Source of the DNA: an uncultured Flavobacteriales bacterium
GTDB lineage: Bacteria > Bacteroidota > Bacteroidia > Flavobacteriales > Crocinitomicaceae
NCBI GenBank assembly: GCA_946478775.1
Contig: CAMLDR010000045.1
Coordinates: 1 to 25,135 of the forward strand
Direction: 5' to 3'
Length of the DNA stretch: 25,135 bases
Position 1 is the first letter of the stretch. Every line of letters starts with the position of its first letter. The notes beneath the pieces are model-generated. The model was not told where the DNA came from, did no database searches, and was given only the letters and a program-made list of their open reading frames with translations. Below, piece after piece: positions 8,023-15,600 of the stretch. A program made the position numbers and the translations under genes.

Positions 8023-8937
8023 GTGAAAAAGGAAACCAACATCGAGAAGTTTGATTCTCTTTCGGAATTGAATAGAACCCTGGGATTGCCTAGGCCGCTG
8101 CATCCTTTGGTGAGTTTGGTGAATTATGCCGATATGAAGACACCTTTTGAGGATCAACCGACGGCTTTTTTGCTCAACTTCTACAAGATTTCCTACAAGT
8201 TGAATCTGACCGGTAAAATCGGATACGGACAAAACAGCTATGATTTTGACGAAGGGAAGATGGCGTTCGTATCTCCGAACCAGGTACTTGCCAGAGGAGA
8301 AGCAGACAAAGATCTGTCGGGCCATACCTTATTGTTCCACCCGGATCTCATTCGAAATTATCCACTCGCTACCAAGATCAAAAATTTAGGCTTCTTCTCA
8401 TATTCCGCTAACGAAGCCCTGTTTTTATCCGATAAAGAAAAACAGATCATCTTTCGTGTCTTCGACAGTATCAGAGATGAATTGAATGGAGCTATTGATG
8501 AAACAACCCAGGACGTGCTTGTTTCTCATATTGAAGTTTTGCTCAATTACTGCAACCGTTTTTACAAAAGACAATTCATTACGAGAAAACCGGTGAGTAC
8601 TGAGTTACTGACCCAACTCGAAAAACTATTGGAGGATTATTTTGAGAACGAACAGTTAACGGATGAAGGAGTACCGACAGTAGAATACCTGGCCTCCAAA
8701 CTTCATGTGACTCCCAGGTATCTGAGCGATATGCTTCGTTCCACAACCGGTCAGAACGCACAGCAGCACATTCACTCAAAATTGATCGAAAAAGCGAAAG
8801 AATATTTAACTGTTAGCAACCTGTCTGTAAGTGAAATTGCTTACAAACTGGGCTTTAAACAGTCTCAATCTTTCAATAAATTATTCAAACGAAGAACCAG
8901 TTTAACGCCTATCCAATTTAGACATTCATTCAATTAA
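8023..8937 (+). CDS. AraC-family transcriptional regulator (regulator 1), GTG start
   Basis: A 304-residue regulator. The N-terminal portion (about 1-180) looks like a cupin-type ligand-sensing domain (ISYKLNLTGKIGYGQNSYDF; GKMAFVSPNQVL). The C-terminal 100 residues hold the two helix-turn-helix units of AraC proteins: VEYLASKLHVTPRYLSDMLR, then LSVSEIAYKLGFKQSQSFNK and FKRRTSLTPIQFR. An in-frame stop at 8005 limits the start; GTG at 8023 is the only choice that keeps the N-terminal domain. A class I operator/promoter lies 61 bases upstream, so autoregulation is likely. The DNA glycosylase gene begins 2 bases after the stop, making a two-gene operon. The ligand is unknown. Confidence 0.92.
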   Translation: MKKETNIEKFDSLSELNRTLGLPRPLHPLVSLVNYADMKTPFEDQPTAFLLNFYKISYKLNLTGKIGYGQNSYDFDEGKMAFVSPNQVLARGEADKDLSGHTLLFHPDLIRNYPLATKIKNLGFFSYSANEALFLSDKEKQIIFRVFDSIRDELNGAIDETTQDVLVSHIEVLLNYCNRFYKRQFITRKPVSTELLTQLEKLLEDYFENEQLTDEGVPTVEYLASKLHVTPRYLSDMLRSTTGQNAQQHIHSKLIEKAKEYLTVSNLSVSEIAYKLGFKQSQSFNKLFKRRTSLTPIQFRHSFN

Positions 8938-8939
8938 TC

Positions 8940-9491
8940 ATGAGTTATTGCAGCTATATCTCCAATATGTCGGGTGACAAAAAGGAGATTCATAAAAACT
9001 ATCACGACAAGCATTACGGTTTTCCTATTCACAACGACAATGAATTGTTTGGCCGACTGATTCTGGAAATCAATCAGGCAGGTTTAAGTTGGGAAACCAT
9101 CCTGAAGAAAGAAGTTACATTCAGAAAGGCGTACGACAATTTCAATATTCAAAAAATTGCGTTTTACACAGAGGCCGATAGGGAAAGACTCTTGTCTGAT
9201 GCTGGAATCATCCGAAACAAATTGAAGGTGAATGCTGCCATTGAAAATGCCAAAACCATTCTTGGTCTTCAGAAAGAGTATGGTTCGTTTGAGAAATGGT
9301 TAGAACACCATCATCCTTTGACAAAAGAAGAATGGGTGAAATTGTTTAAAAAGACCTTTCGTTTTACGGGCGGAGAAATCGTCAATGAATTTCTAATGAG
9401 CATCGGCTATCTCAAAGGAGCGCATAGTGAAGAGTGTCCGATTTACCGGGAAGTGCTGCAACAAAACCCGATGTGGGCAAAAATCAAATAA
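8940..9491 (+). CDS. tag: DNA-3-methyladenine glycosylase I
   Basis: A 183-residue base-excision repair enzyme predicted to remove 3-methyladenine from alkylated DNA. It aligns by eye with E. coli Tag: the structural zinc ligands are all present (C4, H22, H162 and C166, with the same four-residue spacing in the last pair), E43 and W51 occupy the base-recognition pocket in EINQAGLSW, and LLSDAGIIRNKLKVNAAIENA carries the helix-hairpin-helix region. The start ATG lies 2 bases after the AraC stop, so it should follow the class I promoter. This pairing of a repair enzyme with an AraC-type regulator recalls the logic of the Ada response, but the regulator lacks Ada's methyl-acceptor cysteine domain. 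Confidence 0.95.
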   Translation: MSYCSYISNMSGDKKEIHKNYHDKHYGFPIHNDNELFGRLILEINQAGLSWETILKKEVTFRKAYDNFNIQKIAFYTEADRERLLSDAGIIRNKLKVNAAIENAKTILGLQKEYGSFEKWLEHHHPLTKEEWVKLFKKTFRFTGGEIVNEFLMSIGYLKGAHSEECPIYREVLQQNPMWAKIK

Positions 9492-9504
9492 AAATGATTC
9501 AAAT

Positions 9505-9535
9505 AAAAAAGGGAAGTGTTTACTTCCCTTTTTTT
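9505..9535. terminator. Bidirectional terminator between tag and the NTF2-like gene
   Basis: A perfect 13-bp stem (9505-9517 with 9522-9534) with a 4-base loop has A residues on one arm and T residues on the other, so it can end transcription from both converging genes. Confidence 0.93.
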
Positions 9536-9556
9536 GATTGATGCTGTTTATTTCTT

Positions 9557-9892
9557 CTAAATCAGATCTGCTTTACCTGAACGAATTTTATCTTCTTTCA
9601 AAACAAAGTCAAGTGTTCCACGGATTCTTCCCCCCGGAAATTCACCTGTAAATTCTACTTCCAGGTGGGCTTCTGAAGGACTGTTTATTTCCAGTTTGAT
9701 CAATTCCGTTTGTGTTTTATAACCGATAAAGTAATCTTCGAAATACCGTCTGATTCCGGCATGTCCTTTAAAAACTTCACCCACTGAAGCATCATCTAGT
9801 ATCGCGTCGGTGTGCCACAAATCTAAAAATCGGTTTGTATCAAATGCATTGGCAGCCGCGAGCCATTCCGTTACAAATAGTTCAATGTTCAT
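9557..9892 (-). CDS. NTF2/SnoaL-like small protein (cytosolic)
   Basis: A 111-residue protein with the cone-shaped alpha+beta pattern of the SnoaL/NTF2 superfamily: an N-terminal helix (FVTEWLAAANAFDTNRFLDLWHTDAILDD), then GHAGIRRYFEDYF and a run of beta strands (HLEVEFTGEFPGGRIRGTLDFVL). Members are small-molecule isomerases, cyclases, hydratases or ligand-binding proteins; no specific reaction can be assigned. It has no signal peptide. It starts 6 bases after the stop of SDR-A, so it should be expressed from the class I promoter at 10767-10828. A second, exported SnoaL-like protein is encoded at 10832-11302 in the neighbouring operon. Confidence 0.82.
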   Translation of the reverse strand: MNIELFVTEWLAAANAFDTNRFLDLWHTDAILDDASVGEVFKGHAGIRRYFEDYFIGYKTQTELIKLEINSPSEAHLEVEFTGEFPGGRIRGTLDFVLKEDKIRSGKADLI

Positions 9893-9898
9893 CTTGTT

Positions 9899-10741
9899 CT
9901 AATTAGTTTTGGGTTGTAATGTTGATTCAAAAGGTGATTTCAAATTCAACGATTTTCGAAGTTCTTTTCGGAAGTTTTCATTTCCAATATCCAAACGTTG
10001 CTGTGCAGTTCTTACTGCATCAATCCCGGCTAAATAACGCAGCTGATCTTTACCATCCGTTACTGCTTCAAAAACAACTTCAGCTATTTCGTCTACTTCG
10101 TTAAACCGGAATAATGCTTCGCTTTTGATCAATTCACCCATCGATTCATTCAAGGCCGCATATTCATCTTTTACAACAAATTGTGCCGCATTCACAAAAT
10201 TGCTTTTGATTCCTCCCGGAGCAACTGTTTTGATGCCGATATTGAACAACGCCAAGTCATAAGAAATGCTTTCGCTGAAACCTTCCAAAGCCCATTTGGT
10301 GGCATTATATACGCTCGACATCGGGCAAGAAGAATAACCAAAAAGAGAAGTTGTTGTGATGAACAACCCGCTTCCCTTTTGTTTGAAATAAGGAATAAAT
10401 GCTTTCGTCACCCGGATTACTCCTGTCAAATTGGTTTCGATTTGTTGTACGATCTGGGCATCAGAAGTATGCTCCAAAGGTCCGGCTAAACCATAACCGG
10501 CATTGTTGAAAACGACATCGATGGTCTGTTTCGAAGTAATACTTTCCACTACTTCATTCAGTTGTTCCGGATTTGTAACATCCAGAGCAATCAAGGTTAC
10601 GTTTTCCAGGGTCGAAAGTTCTGTTTCTTTTTCAGGGTTGCGCATCGTTGCGATCACGTTCCAGCCTTTCGACTGAAATAATTTGGCTGTTGCCTTTCCC
10701 AGTCCGGCAGATGCACCCGTGATTAAAATTGTTTTCTGCAT
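9899..10741 (-). CDS. Short-chain dehydrogenase/reductase A
   Basis: A 280-residue classical SDR, predicted NAD(P)-dependent and acting on an unknown carbonyl or alcohol. It has the cofactor loop TGASAGLG (8-15), the structural NNAG motif, a catalytic TTTS segment and YNATK, followed by PGGIKSNF. The longer reading frame upstream to 10795 would place 18 extra residues before the Rossmann strand and would overlap the promoter, so I chose the ATG at 10741. A class I AraC operator and a -7 element lie 26-87 bases upstream. It is followed after 6 bases by the NTF2-like gene. The four SDRs of this region are clearly different from one another, so they are not a recent tandem duplication. Confidence 0.93.
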   Translation of the reverse strand: MQKTILITGASAGLGKATAKLFQSKGWNVIATMRNPEKETELSTLENVTLIALDVTNPEQLNEVVESITSKQTIDVVFNNAGYGLAGPLEHTSDAQIVQQIETNLTGVIRVTKAFIPYFKQKGSGLFITTTSLFGYSSCPMSSVYNATKWALEGFSESISYDLALFNIGIKTVAPGGIKSNFVNAAQFVVKDEYAALNESMGELIKSEALFRFNEVDEIAEVVFEAVTDGKDQLRYLAGIDAVRTAQQRLDIGNENFRKELRKSLNLKSPFESTLQPKTN

Positions 10742-10766
10742 TTGAATGTGTTTTTGATTTGTGATG

Positions 10767-10828
10767 CAAAGATCAATCTTAACAGCAGGGCGCATGTTGC
10801 CAAAATGAGTTGGATTGTAGCCAAAATG
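10767..10828 (-). promoter_or_regulatory. Class I tandem operator and promoter of the SDR-A/NTF2 operon
   Basis: Read on the minus strand, two half-sites CATTTTGGCTACAA (10828-10815) and CATTTTGGCAACAT (10807-10794) start 21 bases apart, and GATCTTTG (10774-10767) lies exactly 33 bases after the second start. The layout copies that at 7900-7961. The promoter sits in the 90-base gap between the exported SnoaL-like gene and SDR-A, so SDR-A has its own start within a row of minus-strand genes. Confidence 0.78.
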
Positions 10829-10831
10829 ACC

Positions 10832-11302
10832 TCACCGCTTTTCTCCTTTCTCAAATATCAAGTCAAAGTCCTTGGTATCCAGAAAAGCCGTCACTTTCAC
10901 GATCTTTCCTTTTTCCAGCTGCATGAACCATGCATAACTTACGTTGTAAGGATCTCCATTAAAAGCGGTTGCTTTTCCGTCCCAGATGGCAATGACCATA
11001 TTGCCTTCAGCATAGAGCTCACGCACCGTTGGAACGATTTTTTGAGAAAGTAATTCATTCAATGGAACAATTACCTCATCAAGCAACTGCTGTTTGGAGG
11101 TGTAGGTTTTAGACAAAGACGAGCTTCCTGAAATGGTCCAGCGGACTTCTTCGGCAAGCAAGTCGAAAAAGCTTCCTGTTCCAGCTGTCCAACGGTCAAA
11201 GCCTTCTCGAATGAGTTGTTTGTTTGCTTCTTCGATTTGACCGAAAGCATTCATCCCAAACAAACTAAAGAAGGTAAATGCTGCTAGTTTAAACGTTTTC
11301 AT
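10832..11302 (-). CDS. Exported SnoaL-like protein
   Basis: A 156-residue protein with a clear signal peptide (residues 1-21, MKTFKLAAFTFFSLFGMNAF then GQ) and a SnoaL/NTF2 fold: an initial helix (ANKQLIREGFDRWTAGTGSFFDLLAEEVRWTISG), a helical segment, then strands (RELYAEGNMVIAIWDGKATA; YAWFMQLEKGKIVKVTAFLD). It belongs to the ketosteroid isomerase-like group of small-molecule enzymes or binders, but no substrate can be named. It lies 12 bases downstream of SDR-B in the class II-controlled operon. Periplasmic location, inferred from the signal peptide and lack of a lipobox, is unusual for this family and contrasts with the cytosolic relative at 9557-9892. Confidence 0.85.
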   Translation of the reverse strand: MKTFKLAAFTFFSLFGMNAFGQIEEANKQLIREGFDRWTAGTGSFFDLLAEEVRWTISGSSSLSKTYTSKQQLLDEVIVPLNELLSQKIVPTVRELYAEGNMVIAIWDGKATAFNGDPYNVSYAWFMQLEKGKIVKVTAFLDTKDFDLIFEKGEKR

Positions 11303-11314
11303 AATTTCAAGGGT

Positions 11315-12154
11315 TTAGTTGTTTGAAAAGCCTGCCGCAAGTGTCAGGTACTTCATGCGCTCAATTTCGGCCTTCATATCTTGCAATTTTGCAACAACAC
11401 GGCTGTAAGCGTCTTCGCCTAGCATTAATCGCAAAGGTGGATTTTCCATTTCGGAGATTTCGAAAATGAATTCGGCTGCCTTTTCAGGATTCCCAATCTG
11501 TTTCCCATTGTTTGCGTGAAGCATGTTCTTAAAGTTGCCCGCAGTAGCATCGTAGTCTGTAATGGTATTTTGAGCTACCGCCAGCGAGTTATCTAAAAAA
11601 TTGGTTCGAAATGCTCCCGGTTCAATGATGGTTACTTTTATTCCCAAATCCTTCACTTCGTAATGCAATGCTTCCGAAAAACCTTCAACAGCATATTTTG
11701 AAGCGTTGTAAATTCCAAAACCCGGTGTACTCGCCAATCCGGCTACGGAAGAGAAATTGATGATATGTCCTTTTCTTGCCTGGCGCATGAATGGCAGAAC
11801 GTAACGCGTCATTCTAAGAGCTGCTTCTACATTAATTGCAAGTACTTTCTTTATTTCAGATTCGCTGGCTTCTTCAATGGCTCCGGCGAATCCGAATCCT
11901 GCATTATTGATCAACAGATCGATTTGTCCGTATTTCCCGGCAACGTAGGCTACAGCATTACGAACTGCTTCTTCGTTTGTGAGATCGAGGTCTATGACTT
12001 CCAGCTGAGGATGGTTTTTAAGTGATTCATCAAATCGCTTTGCGTCCCTAGTGGTCGCAATGACTGTTTGATCTTTTGACAAAAGGTATTTAACGGTTGC
12101 TAAACCAATTCCCTGTGAGGCTCCGGTAATGAGCCATGTTCTTCTATTTTCCAT
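11315..12154 (-). CDS. Short-chain dehydrogenase/reductase B
   Basis: A 279-residue classical SDR with all core motifs: TGASQGIG (10-17) for NAD(P) binding, NNAGFGFAG, the catalytic serine in NFSSVAG and the YNASK pair, followed by EPGAFRTNF. The size and the long C-terminal tail resemble SDRs commonly annotated as oxidoreductases of unknown substrate. The open frame extends upstream to 12277, but the 41 extra residues lie inside SDR-C and lack family features, so I placed the start at the ATG at 12154, 16 bases after the SDR-C stop. It is the second gene of the operon SDR-C/SDR-B/exported SnoaL. Confidence 0.93.
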   Translation of the reverse strand: MENRRTWLITGASQGIGLATVKYLLSKDQTVIATTRDAKRFDESLKNHPQLEVIDLDLTNEEAVRNAVAYVAGKYGQIDLLINNAGFGFAGAIEEASESEIKKVLAINVEAALRMTRYVLPFMRQARKGHIINFSSVAGLASTPGFGIYNASKYAVEGFSEALHYEVKDLGIKVTIIEPGAFRTNFLDNSLAVAQNTITDYDATAGNFKNMLHANNGKQIGNPEKAAEFIFEISEMENPPLRLMLGEDAYSRVVAKLQDMKAEIERMKYLTLAAGFSNN

Positions 12155-12170
12155 GATTGTTTTTTTTACG

Positions 12171-12815
12171 TTATTGTTTGTATTCAACGGCTGTTCTTTC
12201 GGTGTACATTTTCCAGAATAGGTCGGCAAGGACCTTTGGAGAGTGTGTTTCACTGTCTGGATTGATAAATCCCGCAACGGTTAGTAATCCGACGTAAATT
12301 CCATCTTCTTTCAGTCTTTCGTTGAGCTGGTATGCCAGGTTTCGAAGTCCTGCTTTTCCAAGAGATAGGGATCCATAAGCATGACTTGGATTAATTCCCA
12401 AACCTCCGCCTGTTAAAAGAAAAGCGCCTTGTTTTTGTTTCAATCTTTCATAAGTTGATTGCAAGGCATGAAGCGCATTGGCAACGTTGATGGTAAATTC
12501 TTTCGTCAGGGTTTCTGATGTTTCTTCCAAAATATCCTCTTCCTTTAGAACAGCAGCATTGTAAAGTACTGCGTCGAATCCTGAATTCCATTCGGATAGT
12601 TCCCGGATAGCTCTACCAAGCTCTTCGGTGTTCCCTGCATCTGCAATGGCGTAATCTACCTGAATTCCTTTGGCATTCAGGTGTTGTTTCACCCGTTCGA
12701 GGTTTTCCCGATTACGGCTGATCAGGTTAATGGAGAATCCTTCGGCGGAAAATTTTTCCGCAACTCCTAGACTCAGCCCAAAACCCGCTCCGATAATTAA
12801 TACTGATTTTTTCAT
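12171..12815 (-). CDS. Short-chain dehydrogenase-like protein C with a degenerate active site
   Basis: A 214-residue Rossmann-fold protein related to SDRs but atypical. The glycine loop is shifted (GAGFGLSLG, 9-17), NNAG is replaced by YNAAV (85-89), the expected catalytic serine region reads LLTGGGLG (133-140), and the YxxxK pair is broken: K154 is kept but the residue four before it is L150, with a tyrosine only at 147. It may therefore bind NAD(P) without normal SDR chemistry, or use a rearranged site. It is the first gene of a three-gene operon and is preceded by a class II operator/promoter 25-90 bases upstream. Confidence 0.85.
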   Translation of the reverse strand: MKKSVLIIGAGFGLSLGVAEKFSAEGFSINLISRNRENLERVKQHLNAKGIQVDYAIADAGNTEELGRAIRELSEWNSGFDAVLYNAAVLKEEDILEETSETLTKEFTINVANALHALQSTYERLKQKQGAFLLTGGGLGINPSHAYGSLSLGKAGLRNLAYQLNERLKEDGIYVGLLTVAGFINPDSETHSPKVLADLFWKMYTERTAVEYKQ

Positions 12816-12839
12816 GTTGATTATTTTTGTTTATTGAAA

Positions 12840-12905
12840 CAAAGTTCCGGATAAAGCACACCGTCCTTCATAGCAAATACAAAGCGGGAATTATGAATAT
12901 CAAAG
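12840..12905 (-). promoter_or_regulatory. Class II tandem operator and promoter of the SDR-C operon
   Basis: On the minus strand, half-site CTTTGATATTCATAA begins at 12905, a second CTTTGTATTTGCTAT begins 21 bases on at 12884, and GAACTTTG (12847-12840) begins exactly 37 bases after that. Two other sites in this window have the same spacing to the base. The leader to the ATG at 12815 is short. Control by the adjacent regulator 2 is inferred. Confidence 0.82.
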
Positions 12906-12926
12906 ATTGGAATGGAGACATACAAA

Positions 12927-12966
12927 AACAAAAAAGTCCCCTCGATTAAACCAAGGAGACTTTTGA
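12927..12966 (-). terminator. Terminator of the regulator 2 gene
   Basis: Arms 12932-12942 and 12954-12964 pair over 11 bases with one mismatch. On the minus strand the stem is followed by six T residues, a G and five more T residues. It lies 20 bases past the regulator 2 stop codon and separates that gene from the SDR-C promoter. Confidence 0.85.
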
Positions 12967-12985
12967 CTTTATGTAAATAAACTGC

Positions 12986-13915
12986 TTAAAAACTTCTTCT
13001 GAATTCAGCAGGAGTAAAACCGGTATTTTTCTTAAAAAATTGGCTGAAATTGGGTTGCTCTGCGAAGCCAATACTGTAACTGATATCCTGAAGGCTCCAA
13101 TCGGTTTGTACCAACAATGCTTTTGCCTCATCCAGGATACGGTTGCGGATATGTGTACTTGCATTTTGCCCGGTATGTTTTTTAAGAACTGCATTTAAAT
13201 AGTTCGGATGCATTTGAAGGTCGTTTGCAAATTCTTTGGCAGTTTTGATACGTATAGGCGTGGTGTAGTTAATTCCGGAAGTTTCCTTTTCAAGCAAGTT
13301 AAAGAAGTTGTGGATATTGGAATAATCTTCGGTTACTTCATCCGGTTTTGGAAAACGCGCCACTTTCATACTTTCAACCATTAATAGCTGAAGAAAGGCT
13401 TGCATGGAATCTTCTTTAAAGTCTCCGTTGGCAGGATCCAGTTCTTCTTCCTGCATCTTTTCAAAGTATTGGCTGATTCGCGGGACTTCATTTTCCGTCA
13501 AACGAATCACACTTTTACTTTTGTCGGAGAACAAGGCAAATTTGTCAATAATAGCTTTTAGCTGCAAATGCTTACTAACAAAAGACTTTTTGAACAACAC
13601 GTAAAAACCACCGGATTCTTCGGAAAGATTCTTCCACGAAATAATGTCGTTCGGATGAATGAATAAAAGAGTTGGTTCTTCAATGTAATAGGTATTCAGC
13701 CCCATGGTAAAGACACCAGTTCCTTTGGTGATCAATAATGCTTTGTAGAATTCGCGTCGATTGGGAGAAAGGTAATTCCTGCATTCGTGCTGCTCCCGAT
13801 TGAATACCCGAATGGTCCAGTCTTCAAAAAACTCACGAAAAACCGGAATCATATCCGGTAAATCCCTCAATGTATTAATTTCCTTACTATCCAATGTTTC
13901 TCTGATCATTTGCAT
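12986..13915 (-). CDS. AraC-family transcriptional regulator (regulator 2)
   Basis: A 309-residue regulator with an N-terminal cupin-like sensing domain (about 30-130: YKALLITKGTGVFTMGLNTY; EEPTLLFIHPNDIISWK) and a C-terminal pair of helix-turn-helix units (AKEFANDLQMHPNYLNAVLK; LQDISYSIGFAEQPNFSQFF; KKNTGFTPAEFRRSF). The start ATG at 13915 is followed by a second ATG at codon 3; either is possible. It lies between two operons that carry class II operators, which makes it the natural candidate to bind them. Its own promoter at 13930-13958 has no class II repeat, so it seems to be expressed constitutively or by readthrough from SDR-D. The two AraC proteins here are only distantly alike, consistent with different operators. 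Confidence 0.92.
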   Translation of the reverse strand: MQMIRETLDSKEINTLRDLPDMIPVFREFFEDWTIRVFNREQHECRNYLSPNRREFYKALLITKGTGVFTMGLNTYYIEEPTLLFIHPNDIISWKNLSEESGGFYVLFKKSFVSKHLQLKAIIDKFALFSDKSKSVIRLTENEVPRISQYFEKMQEEELDPANGDFKEDSMQAFLQLLMVESMKVARFPKPDEVTEDYSNIHNFFNLLEKETSGINYTTPIRIKTAKEFANDLQMHPNYLNAVLKKHTGQNASTHIRNRILDEAKALLVQTDWSLQDISYSIGFAEQPNFSQFFKKNTGFTPAEFRRSF

Positions 13916-13929
13916 ATCGATTAGCTTTA

Positions 13930-13958
13930 TAAAGTTAAACTTTTTGGATTAAATTCAA
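13930..13958 (-). promoter_or_regulatory. Probable promoter of the regulator 2 gene
   Basis: On the minus strand TTG (13958-13956) and TAACTTTA (13937-13930) are 18 bases apart; the -7 box differs from TAnnTTTG in its last base. No class II half-site is present here. Confidence 0.45.
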
Positions 13959-13985
13959 ACGGACGACCAATGAGCCGTCCGTTTA
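13957..13985 (-). terminator. Hairpin between SDR-D and regulator 2
   Basis: A perfect 9-bp stem (AAACGGACG at 13957-13965 with CGTCCGTTT at 13976-13984) and 10-base loop lies 22 bases past the SDR-D stop. Only three T residues follow on the minus strand, so termination may be partial and allow some readthrough into the regulator gene. The stem also overlaps the -33 region of the putative regulator promoter. Confidence 0.55.
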
Positions 13986-14005
13986 GAAAATTGATTACTG
14001 ATTGA

Positions 14006-14818
14006 TTAGATTTGGTTTTCCCAAGCTTTCAATTGGTGTTCTTTCAGCATGTCTTCCACAAATTGAGGAACCACATTTCTGAATTTACCGGTGTCAGAAG
14101 GAACGATTTCGATCATAGCATCGATCATTTCTTTTGGATCCAATCTTCCTTCAGGTGTCCCCAACAGTGAATCGAAATTGGCTTTCATATCCGCACGTTT
14201 TGTGAAGTTTTTATCGTCATCCAACCAACGGAATGCATTTTCAGCCATAGTTTCATTGTAACCTGTAAGGTATGCTCCCGGATTAATTGTCTGAACTTTG
14301 ATCCCGTAAACTTTTAATTCATCTGCCAAAGCTTCTGCAACTGCTTCCAAAGCATGTTTGGTTGAAACATATATCCCGTAACCGGATGGTGTGAACAAAC
14401 CTCCCATGGATGAAGTGAATACGATTTTCCCTTTTTTCCCTTCAGTAATCCATTTGGTACTGAATCCCTGAGCCAGTTCAAGCGGAGCGAATACATTAGT
14501 CTCGTAATTTCCACGAACCAGATCCATTGGGATTTCGAATACCGGACCACTTTCACCGATACCTGCGTTACTGAAGAACACATCGATGTCCAGTTTTAAA
14601 GCATTTTTCACATCGTATTTGTCGAGAATATCCAGTTTCATAACCTGAATGTTGTCCTGCAAACCAAGTTCTTCTACTTTTTGTCTCATTGCAGTTACTT
14701 GCGGAGCAATTTGAACACCTGCGATGATTTTGTGTCCCAATTTAGCAAGTCCGATTGCTGTTCCTTCTCCAAATCCGGAACCTGCTCCGGTGATCAAAAT
14801 TGTTTTTGTTGTTTTCAT
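14006..14818 (-). CDS. Short-chain dehydrogenase/reductase D
   Basis: A 270-residue classical SDR. It has TGAGSGFG (10-17) for the cofactor, SNAGIGESG in place of NNAG, the catalytic serine in FTSSMGG and a YVSTK pair, followed by NPGAYLTGYNET. It is predicted to be a cytosolic NAD(P)-dependent reductase or dehydrogenase of unknown substrate. It lies 97 bases downstream of the GlcG/HbpS-like gene and has no recognisable promoter of its own, so it is probably transcribed from the class II promoter at 15340-15405. The gap between them contains an imperfect palindrome, CAGCGACCGCTG at 14861-14872, that could shape the intercistronic RNA. Confidence 0.92.
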   Translation of the reverse strand: MKTTKTILITGAGSGFGEGTAIGLAKLGHKIIAGVQIAPQVTAMRQKVEELGLQDNIQVMKLDILDKYDVKNALKLDIDVFFSNAGIGESGPVFEIPMDLVRGNYETNVFAPLELAQGFSTKWITEGKKGKIVFTSSMGGLFTPSGYGIYVSTKHALEAVAEALADELKVYGIKVQTINPGAYLTGYNETMAENAFRWLDDDKNFTKRADMKANFDSLLGTPEGRLDPKEMIDAMIEIVPSDTGKFRNVVPQFVEDMLKEHQLKAWENQI

Positions 14819-14915
14819 GATATTTGATTTTAAATTGTTTACTTATTAGTTATTATGCATCAGCGACCGCTGTTATTTTTCGTTTGCCGCTGAAGTTTCT
14901 TTTATTGATTACTTC

Positions 14916-15308
14916 TTATAATTGGCTTCCTGCGGTTGCGATTTCAAAATCCTGCTCGGGGCTTCCTCCTGAAACACCGATGTAGGCTACAATTTGATTT
15001 CCTTCTTTTACAGGAACACCGCCTTTGAATCCTACCAGTCCGCCATTGGTGTTAACCATTCCGTAGGTTTTGTTTTCCGGGTTTAGGAATTCACCAACTG
15101 ATTCAGAGTTCATTCTAAAGAGCATTGCCGTTTTTGCCTTGCCCATTGAGATGTCGATAGATCCGAGGTATGCTTCATCCATTCTGACAAATGCTTTTAA
15201 ATATCCTGTAGTGTCAAGAATGGTGATATTGGCATTCACTCCAATTTCGTTTGCTTTATTGATCGCTTTTTCAAGTGATGCAGAAGCTTGTTTGTTTGTT
15301 GTTTCCAT
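14916..15308 (-). CDS. GlcG/HbpS-like (DUF336) protein
   Basis: A 130-residue protein of the HbpS/GlcG family: a helix with ASASLEKAINKANEIGV, then strands ANITILDTTGYLKAFVRMD, KAKTAMLFRM and the glycine-rich VNTNGGLVGFKGGVPVKEG, ending in YIGVSGGSPEQDFEIA. Members bind haem or cobalamin or act as small accessory proteins of oxidation pathways; the actual ligand cannot be inferred here. No signal peptide is present, unlike exported HbpS. It is the first gene of the operon with SDR-D and has a class II operator/promoter 32-97 bases upstream. Confidence 0.88.
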   Translation of the reverse strand: METTNKQASASLEKAINKANEIGVNANITILDTTGYLKAFVRMDEAYLGSIDISMGKAKTAMLFRMNSESVGEFLNPENKTYGMVNTNGGLVGFKGGVPVKEGNQIVAYIGVSGGSPEQDFEIATAGSQL

Positions 15309-15339
15309 GTTTATTTATTTTTTGTGATTTTCTATGAAG

Positions 15340-15405
15340 CAAAGTTGCGGCATTTGCGAGAGGGGCATTATACGGATAACACAGGCTTTATTATGAAAAT
15401 CAAAG
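15340..15405 (-). promoter_or_regulatory. Class II tandem operator and promoter of the GlcG/SDR-D operon
   Basis: On the minus strand CTTTGATTTTCATAA begins at 15405, CTGTGTTATCCGTAT begins 21 bases on at 15384, and CAACTTTG (15347-15340) begins 37 bases after that. The first half-site is identical over 15 bases to that of the site at 15601 and differs at one base from that at 12905. Confidence 0.82.
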
Positions 15406-15600
15406 ATGCCCGGGAAAAAGTAAAAAATCTGTTAGAATCGGATATATATAGTAGTGTATGTGAATAATGAAAGACGGAGGAAGCTGGTAGACCAATCCTA
15501 CTTTAGTATATAGTATAAGCACACCGTTTTTTGGAATCTGTCCATTTATTGTATGCATAAACCCTTATGAATAGGGTTTAATAACAATGATTCATGAAAT

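Noticed and set aside
12155..12277. N-terminal extension of SDR-B by 41 codons into SDR-C
   Set aside because: The extra residues are not SDR-like and duplicate the coding use of the SDR-C 3' end; the ATG at 12154 begins just before the Rossmann strand.
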